This document shows, in pieces, positions 25,214 through 33,556 of a stretch of 35,335 nucleotides of DNA. Under the pieces are notes generated by a model, which saw only the letters and a program-made list of their open reading frames with translations, was not told where the DNA came from and did not search any database. The translations under genes and the position numbers were made by a program. How positions within the stretch are numbered: position 1 is the first letter of the stretch; every line of letters starts with the position of its first letter. This DNA is from Amphibacillus indicireducens (GTDB taxonomy: Bacteria > Bacillota > Bacilli > Bacillales > Amphibacillaceae), in the NCBI RefSeq assembly GCF_039539605.1, contig NZ_BAABDL010000125.1, forward strand, positions 1-35,335, in the 5' to 3' direction.

Positions 25214-26968
25214 TTAATCGAAATAATCAAACTGCCAGTTACCATCCATACGTTGTTGGATAGTTGTTGTAAAGAAGTCTAGATATTCATCTAGGTAAGG
25301 AGCTGAGCGATATGCTTCAACAAACTCATCCCATAAAGCATCAAACTCAGCTGGATCAGCTAATACTAATCTTGGGTAGTAGCTTTGTGTAATCTCTTCA
25401 GCACCTTCTTCGTATAACGATGGTGGTGAACCTTGTTGGATATTAGCACTCCAAGCAGGGAACCATGGACGATCGTCCGGCTGTGCAAATAATGCAGAGT
25501 AAGTTCCAACACCATACGCATCTAGGACTTCCATGTCATGCTCTGTATACTCAAGTTGAGCAACTTCAGGCTGACCGCTCGGGTTATAAGGGTTACCGTC
25601 AGACATCGTACCAGAAACTACTGGCCAGTTCCACTCAAATGTTGTCATACCGAAGTTTAAGCGCTCGTCTTGATCTTTCAAAAGTTCGACTTGCTCTTCT
25701 GTTCGGTAAAGTGTACCGTCTTCAGCAACTTCATGGTGTCTGCCTTCTTCTCCCCATTTAACTAGCTTTTGATTTTCTTCTCTAACTAAGTTATCTAAGA
25801 ATTGAATAATTCTTTCTGGGTTTTCAGCATTGTGAGAAATACCTACACCACGGTTTTGAACAAATGCTGGTGGATCTAAGTACTGATCCTTTTCAACAGT
25901 TTCATCTAAAACAATTGGTAATGGTACATATTCACGTTCTGGATTACCTGCGTCTCTTAATGCGTTACGCGCTTCTCCAAATTGCCATCCGTAAGCGAAG
26001 AAACCAAGAACACGTCCTGAAGATACTTTAGCTAAGAAATCGTCCATATTACTTACGAACATTTCTCTATCTACGTAACCTCCAGCATTTAATTCGTTTA
26101 ATTTCTTCAACCATGCATAAGCAGCATCTGAGTCACCATAAACGTCAGCTTCATATGTTTCCATATCAATTTGAACGCCACCGTCATTCGGGAAACCAGC
26201 TAAGTGGTTTGGAATGTTCGAGAAAGCGAACCAGTTTGTGTCATAAGTTAATCCTGTAAATGGAATTGTAGTCATTCCATCAATTTCTGGATTCTCATCA
26301 GCATAAGCTGTGATCAGTTCGAAGTATTCTTCGATTCCATGAAGCTCAGGGAAATCATTTTGAATTAAGATATCTCTTTGAATCCAAAATGCACCTTGGT
26401 TAATGTTTGGATCAGGCACATGCTCGCCTACTGTAATACCAAACGGAAGATAGTAGATATTACCGTCAGTCATTCTAAATCGCTCAAGATTCTCGCCATA
26501 TACTTCTAGAAGGTTCGGGCCATGCTCATCAAGTAAATCGTTTAATGGAATGAACGCACCAGCATCTAGTAACATTTCAATTCCATGGTCTGGAGTAACA
26601 AGGTCAGGATATGTTCCACCTGCTACCATTGTACCTAATCGTTCCATTAAGTCTCCAACTAGGAATTCGACTTGGAAACTAACGCCTGTTTCCTCATGGA
26701 ATTTTTGGCCTAGTTCAGTATCAAGCGTGTTGATCTCAGTTCCATTTGCCCCAACAAAGTAAGTATACTCCATTGCTGGTTCTGTTGTGTAACTGACGCC
26801 TTCTGCATCGCCATCATCTTCAGTGTCATCTGTTTGATCATCGGTTACATCTTCTGTACCGTTGTCATCAGTACTTGCTGGCTCTTCGCTGTCGTCTCCA
26901 CCGCACGCAACAAAGAAGACCAGAAGAGCGGCTAGCAATAACAGCAATAATGATTTCTTTTTAAACAC
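25214..26968 (-). CDS. oligosaccharide-binding lipoprotein of an ABC transporter (LplA/AguE-like)
   Basis: Extracellular solute-binding protein of 584 residues, a size usual for the LplA group. The signal peptide MFKKKSLLLLLLAALLVFFV ends at lipobox Cys22, followed by a long acidic Asp/Glu/Thr linker (about 24-55) and the binding domain. GTG 26968 is the start, 7 bases after AAAGGGG. The gene is transcribed ahead of the two permeases, with two cre boxes over its promoter. Location next to aguA suggests aldotetraouronic acid or xylo-oligosaccharide as ligand; this is inference. Confidence 0.93.
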   Translation of the reverse strand: MFKKKSLLLLLLAALLVFFVACGGDDSEEPASTDDNGTEDVTDDQTDDTEDDGDAEGVSYTTEPAMEYTYFVGANGTEINTLDTELGQKFHEETGVSFQVEFLVGDLMERLGTMVAGGTYPDLVTPDHGIEMLLDAGAFIPLNDLLDEHGPNLLEVYGENLERFRMTDGNIYYLPFGITVGEHVPDPNINQGAFWIQRDILIQNDFPELHGIEEYFELITAYADENPEIDGMTTIPFTGLTYDTNWFAFSNIPNHLAGFPNDGGVQIDMETYEADVYGDSDAAYAWLKKLNELNAGGYVDREMFVSNMDDFLAKVSSGRVLGFFAYGWQFGEARNALRDAGNPEREYVPLPIVLDETVEKDQYLDPPAFVQNRGVGISHNAENPERIIQFLDNLVREENQKLVKWGEEGRHHEVAEDGTLYRTEEQVELLKDQDERLNFGMTTFEWNWPVVSGTMSDGNPYNPSGQPEVAQLEYTEHDMEVLDAYGVGTYSALFAQPDDRPWFPAWSANIQQGSPPSLYEEGAEEITQSYYPRLVLADPAEFDALWDEFVEAYRSAPYLDEYLDFFTTTIQQRMDGNWQFDYFD

Positions 26969-27011
26969 TTTACTACCCCTTTCTCATAATAAAAGTTTTT
27001 TGCTCTCACTT

Positions 27012-27041
27012 ATGAAAGCACTTTCATTATAGCGCTTTCAA
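27012..27041. promoter_or_regulatory. two adjacent cre boxes at the transporter promoter
   Basis: ATGAAAGCACTTTCA (27012-27026) and, on the minus strand, TTGAAAGCGCTATAA (27041-27027) each match the CcpA consensus with one mismatch. They abut and overlap the -10 element. Confidence 0.75.
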
Positions 27042-27054
27042 CAAAAAATATCAC
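27026..27054 (-). promoter_or_regulatory. candidate promoter of the transporter operon
   Basis: TATAAT (minus 27031-27026) with GTGATA 17 bases upstream (27054-27049). The poor -35 suggests that an activator, perhaps the YesN-like regulator, is needed. Confidence 0.55.
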
Positions 27055-27078
27055 CAGTACAAACTAAAGGGCTAACCC

Positions 27079-27118
27079 TAAAAAATATAGGCGTTAAACT
27101 TGAGAATAGCTTCAAACG
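27079..27118. promoter_or_regulatory. possible regulator-binding region upstream of the transporter promoter
   Basis: The A6 run and ATAGGCGTT (27087-27095) recur almost unchanged at 35178-35192 before the response-regulator gene. The stretch also holds GCGTT/AACGC arms. It lies 25-65 bases upstream of the -35 element, where an AraC-type activator could bind. Confidence 0.35.
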
Positions 27119-27211
27119 CTATTATATCAATCTGTAGAGCTGTTTTCTTAAATCTCATTAATCCTAATAGAAGGATAGATGATAGTGCTTAAGGACTGAT
27201 TCCTTTAAACT

Positions 27212-27258
27212 AAAAAAGAGCTATCCAAGTCGTTAAGTTTAGACTTGAGCATAGCTCT
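27212..27258 (-). terminator. terminator of the sensor operon
   Basis: AGAGCTATGCTCAAGTC pairs with GACTTGGATAGCTCT and is followed by TTTTTT on the minus strand, 17 bases after the kinase stop. Confidence 0.8.
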
Positions 27259-27274
27259 AATTCAAGCCGAATGA

Positions 27275-29014
27275 CTAAATGCGATAAAATTCGATCGGCA
27301 AACGAATTTTAACCGTTGTTCCTTGATTGATCTCAGTAGATATTTTAAAATCAAATGAATCTTTATAATAGAGTTTTAATCGATAATAAACATTTTGAAT
27401 ACCAACACTCTCTCCCATATCTTGTTCATTCTCTAGTTGTCTTTCGATGATTGCTAATCGCTCTGGTGAGATACCAACTCCATTATCTGTGATTAAGAAA
27501 ATTAGCTGGTCATCATCTCGATAGATTGAAATATGAATTGATCCTTGCTCCTTAAGTGGCTCAATGCCGTGAATACTCGCATTTTCTACAAAAGGCAAGA
27601 AAGCGAGATTTGGAATTTTAATATCTTTTACATCTGGGTCGACTTCAACACTGTAATTCAGTTTATCTCCAAAACGATAAGCTTGAATTTCTAAAAACGA
27701 TTTAATCAAGCTTACTTCTTCTTCAATTGATACCCAATCTCTCCCCCATGTTAGGGAATTTCTAAAGATTCCCGCCATATTTTGAATGATCTTCGCTGTT
27801 TCTATTTCATCTTTCATCAAACTGCGCATCCTGATTGTTTCTAGCGCATTAAATAGGAAATGAGGGTTAATTTGGCTTTGTAGCGCGCTAAGCTGTGCTT
27901 GTTTACTCTTGATTTCGAGATCCTTTTTTTCAATGTTTGTTCGAAACACTTCATTAAAGAGTTTGTTAATCTGTCGAGTCATTCGATTAATTTGACGTGC
28001 TAGCTGACCAATTTCATCTTCAGATTTAGCGTGTGGATATTCTTCAAAGTTATGTTTTTCAATATTTTTCATATGACCTAAGATACTATCTAAACGTACA
28101 TGAAATGTCCTTGAAATATAAACGATTACCAAAGTAGGTAAGATAATATTAAAAAAGCTTAATATAATAATTAATTGACTTGATTCAATTAATTCACTCG
28201 TAAATTCAGTTGAGTCGACTACAGCAACAATGCTCCAACCCTCTAAGAGTTGATCATGTAATACTGTTTCTAAAATAATATATTCCCTGGAAAAATCCGC
28301 TTCACTAAAGAAGGTCTCACCTTCTCTATATTTAAGTAACTGATTGTTTGAATAAACGATTGCACGGTCTTGATTAAGTAGGTACAGATCTCCTTGTAAA
28401 GTAACATTGTTAAACACTTGCCTGAGAGCATGTGGATTGATATCAATCCGAATATAATTATCATATGTATTATATAAATAAAAATAATCAAGCGCGGAAT
28501 AAACTGACAAGCTTATATCGTCATCGAGATCATGATTCATATCAATATACGCATGTGGATGTCCCGTTTCACCTAGATGATCAAATTCTGGTTCCGTCAG
28601 ATTTTCGACTCCACCTCCTCCTAAAACAGTTGGGTTATCTGTAAAAAAGGTTACATTTCGTACCGCATTATAGAGTGGGGCTGACATATTATATTGTCTA
28701 ATCACTTGGTTGTAGCTTTCAATGTATTCAATTGGTGAGGGATAGTCACGATCGAAAAAACTATACAGCCTCACATCTAAGTATAATGTAGTCGCAAGGC
28801 CTATTGCTTGATCAGTTAGATTGGCAAAATCCTGCTTTGTTTGGTTTAACACAAGTTCAATATCTGTTTTCTTCTGCTCAACAAAGCGATTGTTCGTCAT
28901 AATATAAAAGGCAGAATTCGTCACAATAATAGGCAGTAGGACAGACAATAAATAGACAATTAAAAATTTATTGCGCATTTTTAAGTTATTAAATGACTGT
29001 ATAATTACCTTCAA
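27275..29014 (-). CDS. YesM-type sensor histidine kinase
   Basis: Membrane kinase of about 579 residues: one helix near the N-terminus (about 16-36), a 240-residue extracellular sensing domain of Cache type, a second helix (about 280-302), a HAMP linker, the His_kinase motif LQSQINPHFLFNALETI with phospho-acceptor His385, and a HATPase with the N-box VENASIHG and ITDNGVGIS. AAGGAGG (29030-29024) abuts ATG 29023 but is 9 bases before TTG 29014, so TTG is the likely start. It follows the YesL gene by about 30 bases. Such kinases (XynD in Geobacillus) sense xylo-oligosaccharides and pair with YesN-type regulators; the only candidate here is 4.5 kb away. Confidence 0.93.
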   Translation of the reverse strand: MKVIIQSFNNLKMRNKFLIVYLLSVLLPIIVTNSAFYIMTNNRFVEQKKTDIELVLNQTKQDFANLTDQAIGLATTLYLDVRLYSFFDRDYPSPIEYIESYNQVIRQYNMSAPLYNAVRNVTFFTDNPTVLGGGGVENLTEPEFDHLGETGHPHAYIDMNHDLDDDISLSVYSALDYFYLYNTYDNYIRIDINPHALRQVFNNVTLQGDLYLLNQDRAIVYSNNQLLKYREGETFFSEADFSREYIILETVLHDQLLEGWSIVAVVDSTEFTSELIESSQLIIILSFFNIILPTLVIVYISRTFHVRLDSILGHMKNIEKHNFEEYPHAKSEDEIGQLARQINRMTRQINKLFNEVFRTNIEKKDLEIKSKQAQLSALQSQINPHFLFNALETIRMRSLMKDEIETAKIIQNMAGIFRNSLTWGRDWVSIEEEVSLIKSFLEIQAYRFGDKLNYSVEVDPDVKDIKIPNLAFLPFVENASIHGIEPLKEQGSIHISIYRDDDQLIFLITDNGVGISPERLAIIERQLENEQDMGESVGIQNVYYRLKLYYKDSFDFKISTEINQGTTVKIRLPIEFYRI

Positions 29015-29023
29015 TTCCAGCAT

Positions 29024-29030
29024 CCTCCTT
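29024..29030 (-). promoter_or_regulatory. ribosome binding site that selects a TTG start for the sensor kinase
   Basis: AAGGAGG directly touches the first in-frame ATG, which is too close to be used, and is 9 bases before TTG 29014. Confidence 0.65.
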
Positions 29031-29044
29031 TTGCTATGACATAA

Positions 29045-29752
29045 TTAATCATTAGACGAACTAAATTTCTCTTTTACCTTTTCCCATCTATATTTTATAG
29101 AATCTTCGTTATTTTCAATTCGCTCTTTTTTGCGTTCAATCCGCTGTAGCGCTTGTAAGGTTGCCCACATGATTAACCAGCCAGTTAGACTGACCGAATA
29201 AAACGGGATTAATCCTGGAATAAATGAGAAGAGCTGAAATGCAATCCATAAGCCGATTCCTACTGAAACTAAAGCTAATGGGCTTGCCAATGCAATTGTA
29301 ATAGCAGCCTTAAAATAGTGAAACAATGGCATTTTAAAGTGCACATAAACTGGAAATAAAAAGACAACTAACAGGACAAATAATACGACCGCAATTAACC
29401 AAAAAATTAAAATGATCGTATGTTCAAAACCTGTCGCTGTAAGCAAGTATTGATAGTTATACCAAATCACAAACCCAACCGCACTCAGGATATACCCTAG
29501 AATATTTGCACGTAAGAAATCTGCTTTAAATGTTGACCAAAATAACTTAATGATTGAAACTTCTGTTTGACCAGTTAACCACTTACGTACAACAGCATAT
29601 ACAGCAACTGTCGCTGGGAAAATCCCTAGAAACCCTAATCCTAGCAAGCTAAATCCTAGCCAAAGTAAATTGACGTAAGCAAAGCGCCAAATCCATTCAG
29701 CCATTCGGTAAAATCGTGTTGAAATAAGCCCATAGTTGTTATCATTCCCCAA
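29045..29752 (-). CDS. yesL: YesL family membrane protein (DUF624)
   Basis: Integral membrane protein of 235 residues with about five hydrophobic segments, an opening YGLISTRFYRMAEWIWRFAYVNLLW that is typical of the family, and a charged cytoplasmic C-tail (RIERKKERIENNED). YesL proteins are encoded with YesM/YesN-type two-component systems and sugar transporters in Bacillaceae; their molecular role is unknown. The start is TTG 29752, 11 bases after AGGAG, as no ATG is available. It lies between the small lipoprotein and the kinase, in the same operon. Confidence 0.88.
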   Translation of the reverse strand: MGNDNNYGLISTRFYRMAEWIWRFAYVNLLWLGFSLLGLGFLGIFPATVAVYAVVRKWLTGQTEVSIIKLFWSTFKADFLRANILGYILSAVGFVIWYNYQYLLTATGFEHTIILIFWLIAVVLFVLLVVFLFPVYVHFKMPLFHYFKAAITIALASPLALVSVGIGLWIAFQLFSFIPGLIPFYSVSLTGWLIMWATLQALQRIERKKERIENNEDSIKYRWEKVKEKFSSSND

Positions 29753-29766
29753 TATAACTCACACTC

Positions 29767-30306
29767 CTATAACCATTCTTCAATTAATTTAAATGCTGCA
29801 TCCTGATGCGGACTTGATGAAACGATACCTGCCGCTAAACCACTTTCAACAATAAAACCAGTGTATTCATGAAAAGCGGATCCTTCGTTTAATGGAACTA
29901 AATAGAGGTGTTCATCCGTTCCTGCTTCATTTTCAGTCATATATGTTGCTCTGACTTCAGGATCTATTTGCTCATAAAATTGATCAAGCACAGTTAATCC
30001 CAATGGATCTAACAGTGGCGGGATCAGCCATCCATCGATAATAAACATATCTGCCTCACGATTCATCACTTCGATCGTTAATCGATCAAAATTGGGCATC
30101 GCTAGCGTTACTTCTAAGTTTAAACCATCATCAATTTCATCAACTAAAATATCACGAATATAATCCTCGACCGTCTCACTGTACTCTAAAGGAATACTAG
30201 TTAAAAATAAAACTTGCAGTGTCTCTGGGTCGTGTTTTCCCTCACCACTATAATTACAACCTACTAAGGTTAGGCTTACCATAATGACTACGATAAACTT
30301 TCTCAA
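29767..30306 (-). CDS. small lipoprotein resembling a shortened solute-binding protein
   Basis: From TTG 30306 the product is 179 residues: MRKFIVVIMVSLTLVGC is a lipoprotein signal with Cys17 as lipid anchor. What follows looks like the first lobe of an ABC binding protein (a strand LQVLFLTSIPLEY, a helix, LEVTLAMPNF, then ADMFIIDGWLIPPLLDPLG) and ends with HQDAAFKLIEEWL, a typical binding-protein helix. Most of the second lobe is missing, so it is under half the normal length. AGGAG (30320-30316) lies 9 bases before the TTG, while the longer frame from ATG 30336 lacks a site. First gene of the operon with yesL and the sensor kinase. It may present a ligand to the kinase or modulate it; I know no characterised homologue. 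Confidence 0.8.
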   Translation of the reverse strand: MRKFIVVIMVSLTLVGCNYSGEGKHDPETLQVLFLTSIPLEYSETVEDYIRDILVDEIDDGLNLEVTLAMPNFDRLTIEVMNREADMFIIDGWLIPPLLDPLGLTVLDQFYEQIDPEVRATYMTENEAGTDEHLYLVPLNEGSAFHEYTGFIVESGLAAGIVSSSPHQDAAFKLIEEWL

Positions 30307-30315
30307 AATAAACAA

Positions 30316-30320
30316 CTCCT
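30316..30320 (-). promoter_or_regulatory. ribosome binding site that selects a TTG start for the small lipoprotein
   Basis: AGGAG on the minus strand, 9 bases before TTG 30306. The start gives a normal lipoprotein signal with an Arg-Lys N-region. Confidence 0.6.
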
Positions 30321-30466
30321 GATTTAAAATTATCAATAACTTTGCAACTAACCAATTATAAGCAACAAAATATACTTAATGATTAAATTACAAAGCCACT
30401 TCTATTGGCTAATTAATCATCTTTATTTTCCTCTCTATTCTACCATAAATATAATATAACATTCCA

Positions 30467-30481
30467 TTAAGCGCTTTCACT
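30467..30481. promoter_or_regulatory. cre-like box upstream of the sensor operon
   Basis: The minus strand reads TGAAAGCGCTTAA around the CcpA core. It lies upstream of a TAGAAT -10-like element (30442-30437) for the small lipoprotein-yesL-kinase operon. Confidence 0.5.
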
Positions 30482-30494
30482 CAATAGTAATTAA

Positions 30495-30520
30495 AGAGTT
30501 TTCTTCAAAAAATAAACTCT
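30495..30520. other. inverted repeat in the divergent control region
   Basis: AGAGTTT and AAACTCT, 7-bp arms 12 bases apart, lie between the two cre-like boxes of the 30337-30745 gap. An operator is possible; the protein is unknown. Confidence 0.35.
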
Positions 30521-30612
30521 CTTAAAAATTCCAGCAATTTAAGTCAGATTATTAATAAGTTACGGATAATTCTATAGTTTTTCTAGCTATCTCTTTAAGT
30601 TTCACGCTAGAT

Positions 30613-30627
30613 TTTAAGCGCTTTCTT
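30613..30627. promoter_or_regulatory. cre-like box upstream of the GH8-GH43 operon
   Basis: TTTTAAGCGCTTTCTTT holds the palindromic AAGCGCTT core with two consensus mismatches. TATGAT follows at 30631-30636 as a possible -10. Confidence 0.5.
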
Positions 30628-30641
30628 TTGTATGATTATTT

Positions 30642-30670
30642 TGATGAAGTTTTTTAAAAAGTTTTCATCA
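30642..30670 (+). other. inverted repeat before the GH8 oligoxylanase gene
   Basis: TGATGAA and TTCATCA are 7-bp arms 15 bases apart, and a T6A5 tract lies between them. It falls downstream of the putative -10, so it could act as an operator or a leader hairpin. Confidence 0.35.
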
Positions 30671-30745
30671 CTAAAATATTGCTCGAATCAAGCAAATGTA
30701 GCACCTACTGTTCAATACAACTATAAAAATTATGGAGGTAATTAA

Positions 30746-31876
30746 ATGAGAAAAGGAGCTTATTATACAAATGAATATCGAAACCTATTTAGCGAACTAG
30801 GCATTGATGAAAAAGACGTTGATGCTAAAGTTCAGGATACTTGGGAGCGACTTTTTACTGATCAATACCCAGAAACGCAAATTTATTTCGAAACAGATGA
30901 TGATATGGGATACATGGTCGATACAGGTAACAATGATGTTAGAACAGAAGGTCAATCATATGGAATGATGATGGCTGTCCAAATGGATCGCCAAGATATC
31001 TTTGATCGAATCTGGAAATGGTCAAAAAAATATATGTACATGGAAGAAGGACTTCATGCAGGTTACTTCGCTTGGTCATGTCAGCTTGATGGAACAAAAA
31101 ATGCCCATGGACCTGCACCAGACGGTGAAGAATACTTTGCTATGGCTCTCTACTTTGCTTCAAAACGTTGGGGCGATCGTGAGGCACCATTTAATTATTC
31201 AGAACAAGCAACATCATTATTAATTGATTGCCTTCACAAAGGAGAAAATAACGATGGGCACCCAATGTGGGACCCAGAAAATAAATTAATTAAATTCATT
31301 CCTGAAGTTGATTTTTCTGATCCATCCTATCACTTGCCTCATTTCTATGAACTATTTGCAGAAATGGCTGCAGAGGAAGATCGACCATTCTGGAAGGAAG
31401 CTGCCGAAGCTAGCCGAGACTATATCCGTTTAGCTGCACACGATGAAACAGGACTTTCACCTGAGTATGCGTTCTATGACGGCTCACCGAACCATATCCG
31501 GGGTTTTGGCGATTTCTTTAGTGATTCATACCGTGTCATCATGAATGTTGGCTTGGATAATGAGTGGTTTGCCGATTCAAACACACCTGTTGAAGTAAAC
31601 GAAAAAGTCCAAAAGTTTTTCCAAAATATTGAGGTTGAAGACTATCGCCGTTATAAAATTGACGGTGAACCATTTGAGGAGAAGTCTTTACACCCAATTG
31701 GCTTACTAGCATCTCTTGCGATGGCTTCCTTAGCAACAGAAGGTGAATTAAGTGACCATTATGTTAAAAAGTTTTGGGAAACACCACTGCGTACTGGTGA
31801 AAGACGCTATTATGACAACTGTCTATACTTCTTCAGCTTAATTTCTTTAGCTGGGAAATTTAAAATCTGGAAATAA
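30746..31876 (+). CDS. GH8 reducing-end xylose-releasing exo-oligoxylanase (Rex)
   Basis: Inverting hydrolase that removes xylose from the reducing end of xylo-oligosaccharides (EC 3.2.1.156). 376 residues, slightly shorter than the Bacillus halodurans enzyme (388, by memory). Catalytic acid Glu68 lies in TEGQSYGMMMA, and the base Asp260 in FFSDSYRVIMN. The (alpha/alpha)6 features YFAWSCQLDG and HIRGFGDFFSD are clear. No signal peptide, so cytoplasmic. GGAGG precedes the ATG. It is divergent from the sensor operon and followed after 14 bases by the GH43 gene. GH8 also includes chitosanases and endoglucanases, but similarity and context favour Rex. Confidence 0.92.
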   Translation: MRKGAYYTNEYRNLFSELGIDEKDVDAKVQDTWERLFTDQYPETQIYFETDDDMGYMVDTGNNDVRTEGQSYGMMMAVQMDRQDIFDRIWKWSKKYMYMEEGLHAGYFAWSCQLDGTKNAHGPAPDGEEYFAMALYFASKRWGDREAPFNYSEQATSLLIDCLHKGENNDGHPMWDPENKLIKFIPEVDFSDPSYHLPHFYELFAEMAAEEDRPFWKEAAEASRDYIRLAAHDETGLSPEYAFYDGSPNHIRGFGDFFSDSYRVIMNVGLDNEWFADSNTPVEVNEKVQKFFQNIEVEDYRRYKIDGEPFEEKSLHPIGLLASLAMASLATEGELSDHYVKKFWETPLRTGERRYYDNCLYFFSLISLAGKFKIWK

Positions 31877-31890
31877 TGGAGGTTATTTAA

Positions 31891-33498
31891 TTGAAAATAC
31901 AAAACCCTATTTTAACTGGCTTTAACCCAGACCCAAGTATTTGCCGGGCAGGGGAAGACTATTATATTGCAACATCCACATTTGAGTGGTTCCCGGGTGT
32001 AAGCATTCACCACTCAAAAGATCTAAAAAATTGGAAACTTGTTTCCCGACCACTAAATCGTACGTCATTACTAGATATGAAAGGAAACCCTAACTCAGGC
32101 GGTGTCTGGGCACCACAGCTTTCATATTATGATGGTCAATTCTGGTTGATCTATTCTGACGTTAAAGTAACAGATGGCAGATGGAAAGACGTTACAAACT
32201 ACTTAACAACTTGTGAGACAATTGATGGTGAGTGGTCAGAGCCAATCCGATTGAATAGCTCAGGATTTGATCCATCACTATTCCACGATCCAAACACGGG
32301 GAAAAAGTATTTGACAAACATGTATTGGGATCACCGTGAAGGCCACCATAACTTCGATGGCATCATTATGCAAGAGTATGATCATGACCAAAAGAAATTA
32401 GTTGGTGAGAAGAAAAATATTTTTGCAGGTACAGATATTAAGTTAGTAGAAGCGCCACACCAATATTATATTGATGGCTATTACTACTTATTAACAGCTG
32501 AAGGTGGAACAAAGTACGACCACCAAGCAACGATTGCTCGCTCTAAAAATATCGACGGTCCTTATGAAGTTCATCCGGAAAACCCATTGATCTCATCATT
32601 TGCACATCCTAGAATTACGTTGCAAAAAGCAGGTCATGGATCATTTATTCATACGCATACAGATGAGTGGTTCTTTGTTCACTTAACAGGACGCGTACTT
32701 CCTAAAGAAGTTGATCCTTTACTTGATCCACGTGGTTATTGCCCACTTGGACGTGAAACAGCGATTCAAGAAGTTGAGTGGAAAGATGGTTGGCCATACA
32801 TTGTTGATGGAAACTATCCTAAAGATGAAATTAATGGACCAAATATTAAAGAACAACCATTTGAACCAGTACCAGTGAAGGAAGACTTTGATGGTGATGC
32901 TTTACCATTAGACTTCCAATCACTACGTATTCCACTTGGTGAAGAGATTGTTTCATTGAAGGATCGACCAGGGCATTTACGTATTTACGGTCGTGAATCA
33001 TTAACATCACTGTTCACACAAGCACATGTTGCTCGTCGTTGGCAGCATTTTCAGTTTACTGCTGAAACAAAGGTTGAATTTAAGCCTGAAACGTATCAGC
33101 AAGCAGCTGGACTCGTTAATTATTACAACACTGATAACTGGACATATCTAAATATTACTCATCACGAAGAGAAAGGGCGCATTCTAGATATCATGACTCT
33201 AGATAACCTTGATTTCTCACAACCGATTAAAGGTTCAGAAGTTGTCCTTCCTCAAGATGACAGTCCTGTTTACTTACGTGTTGAGGTAGACTATAACGAT
33301 TATCAGTATTCATATAGCGTAGATGGTGAGAAGTGGGAAGCGATTGGTCCTGTCTTTAAGTCTTACAAGCTATCTGATGATTATATTCGAGGTGGTGGGT
33401 TCTTCACTGGTGCATTCGTTGGTATGTGTGTTCAAGATACATCTGGCGAAAGATTACATGCCGATTTCGACTCCTTCACCTATGAGCCAAGAAATTAA
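31891..33498 (+). CDS. xynB: GH43 beta-xylosidase
   Basis: Inverting beta-xylosidase that releases xylose from the non-reducing end of xylo-oligosaccharides. 535 residues, standard for the XynB/XynB3 type. The five-blade propeller carries Asp14 (general base, GFNPDPSICRAG), Asp127 (SSGFDPSLFHD) and Glu187 (general acid, LVEAPHQYY); the C-terminal 200 residues form the beta-sandwich that closes the active site. No signal peptide. The start is TTG 31891, 8 bases after TGGAGG, as no other start fits. It ends before a strong terminator shared with the opposing regulator gene. Some relatives also have arabinofuranosidase activity. Confidence 0.95.
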   Translation: MKIQNPILTGFNPDPSICRAGEDYYIATSTFEWFPGVSIHHSKDLKNWKLVSRPLNRTSLLDMKGNPNSGGVWAPQLSYYDGQFWLIYSDVKVTDGRWKDVTNYLTTCETIDGEWSEPIRLNSSGFDPSLFHDPNTGKKYLTNMYWDHREGHHNFDGIIMQEYDHDQKKLVGEKKNIFAGTDIKLVEAPHQYYIDGYYYLLTAEGGTKYDHQATIARSKNIDGPYEVHPENPLISSFAHPRITLQKAGHGSFIHTHTDEWFFVHLTGRVLPKEVDPLLDPRGYCPLGRETAIQEVEWKDGWPYIVDGNYPKDEINGPNIKEQPFEPVPVKEDFDGDALPLDFQSLRIPLGEEIVSLKDRPGHLRIYGRESLTSLFTQAHVARRWQHFQFTAETKVEFKPETYQQAAGLVNYYNTDNWTYLNITHHEEKGRILDIMTLDNLDFSQPIKGSEVVLPQDDSPVYLRVEVDYNDYQYSYSVDGEKWEAIGPVFKSYKLSDDYIRGGGFFTGAFVGMCVQDTSGERLHADFDSFTYEPRN

Positions 33499-33511
33499 TT
33501 AACGAATTAAT

Positions 33512-33550
33512 AAAAGCACCTAATCCTCATTCGAGTGTTAGGTGCTTTTT
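33512..33550. terminator. bidirectional terminator between the GH43 and response-regulator genes
   Basis: AAAAGCACCTAA pairs with TTAGGTGCTTTT around a 14-base loop. The A and T flanks serve both converging genes. Confidence 0.85.
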
Positions 33551-33556
33551 AGTTTG

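Noticed and set aside
27059..27067. XylR half-site (ACAAACTAA) upstream of the transporter promoter
   Set aside because: Only one arm is present, with no matching partner at the operator spacing. Similar half-sites also occur by chance near 3545 and 33552 inside gene ends.
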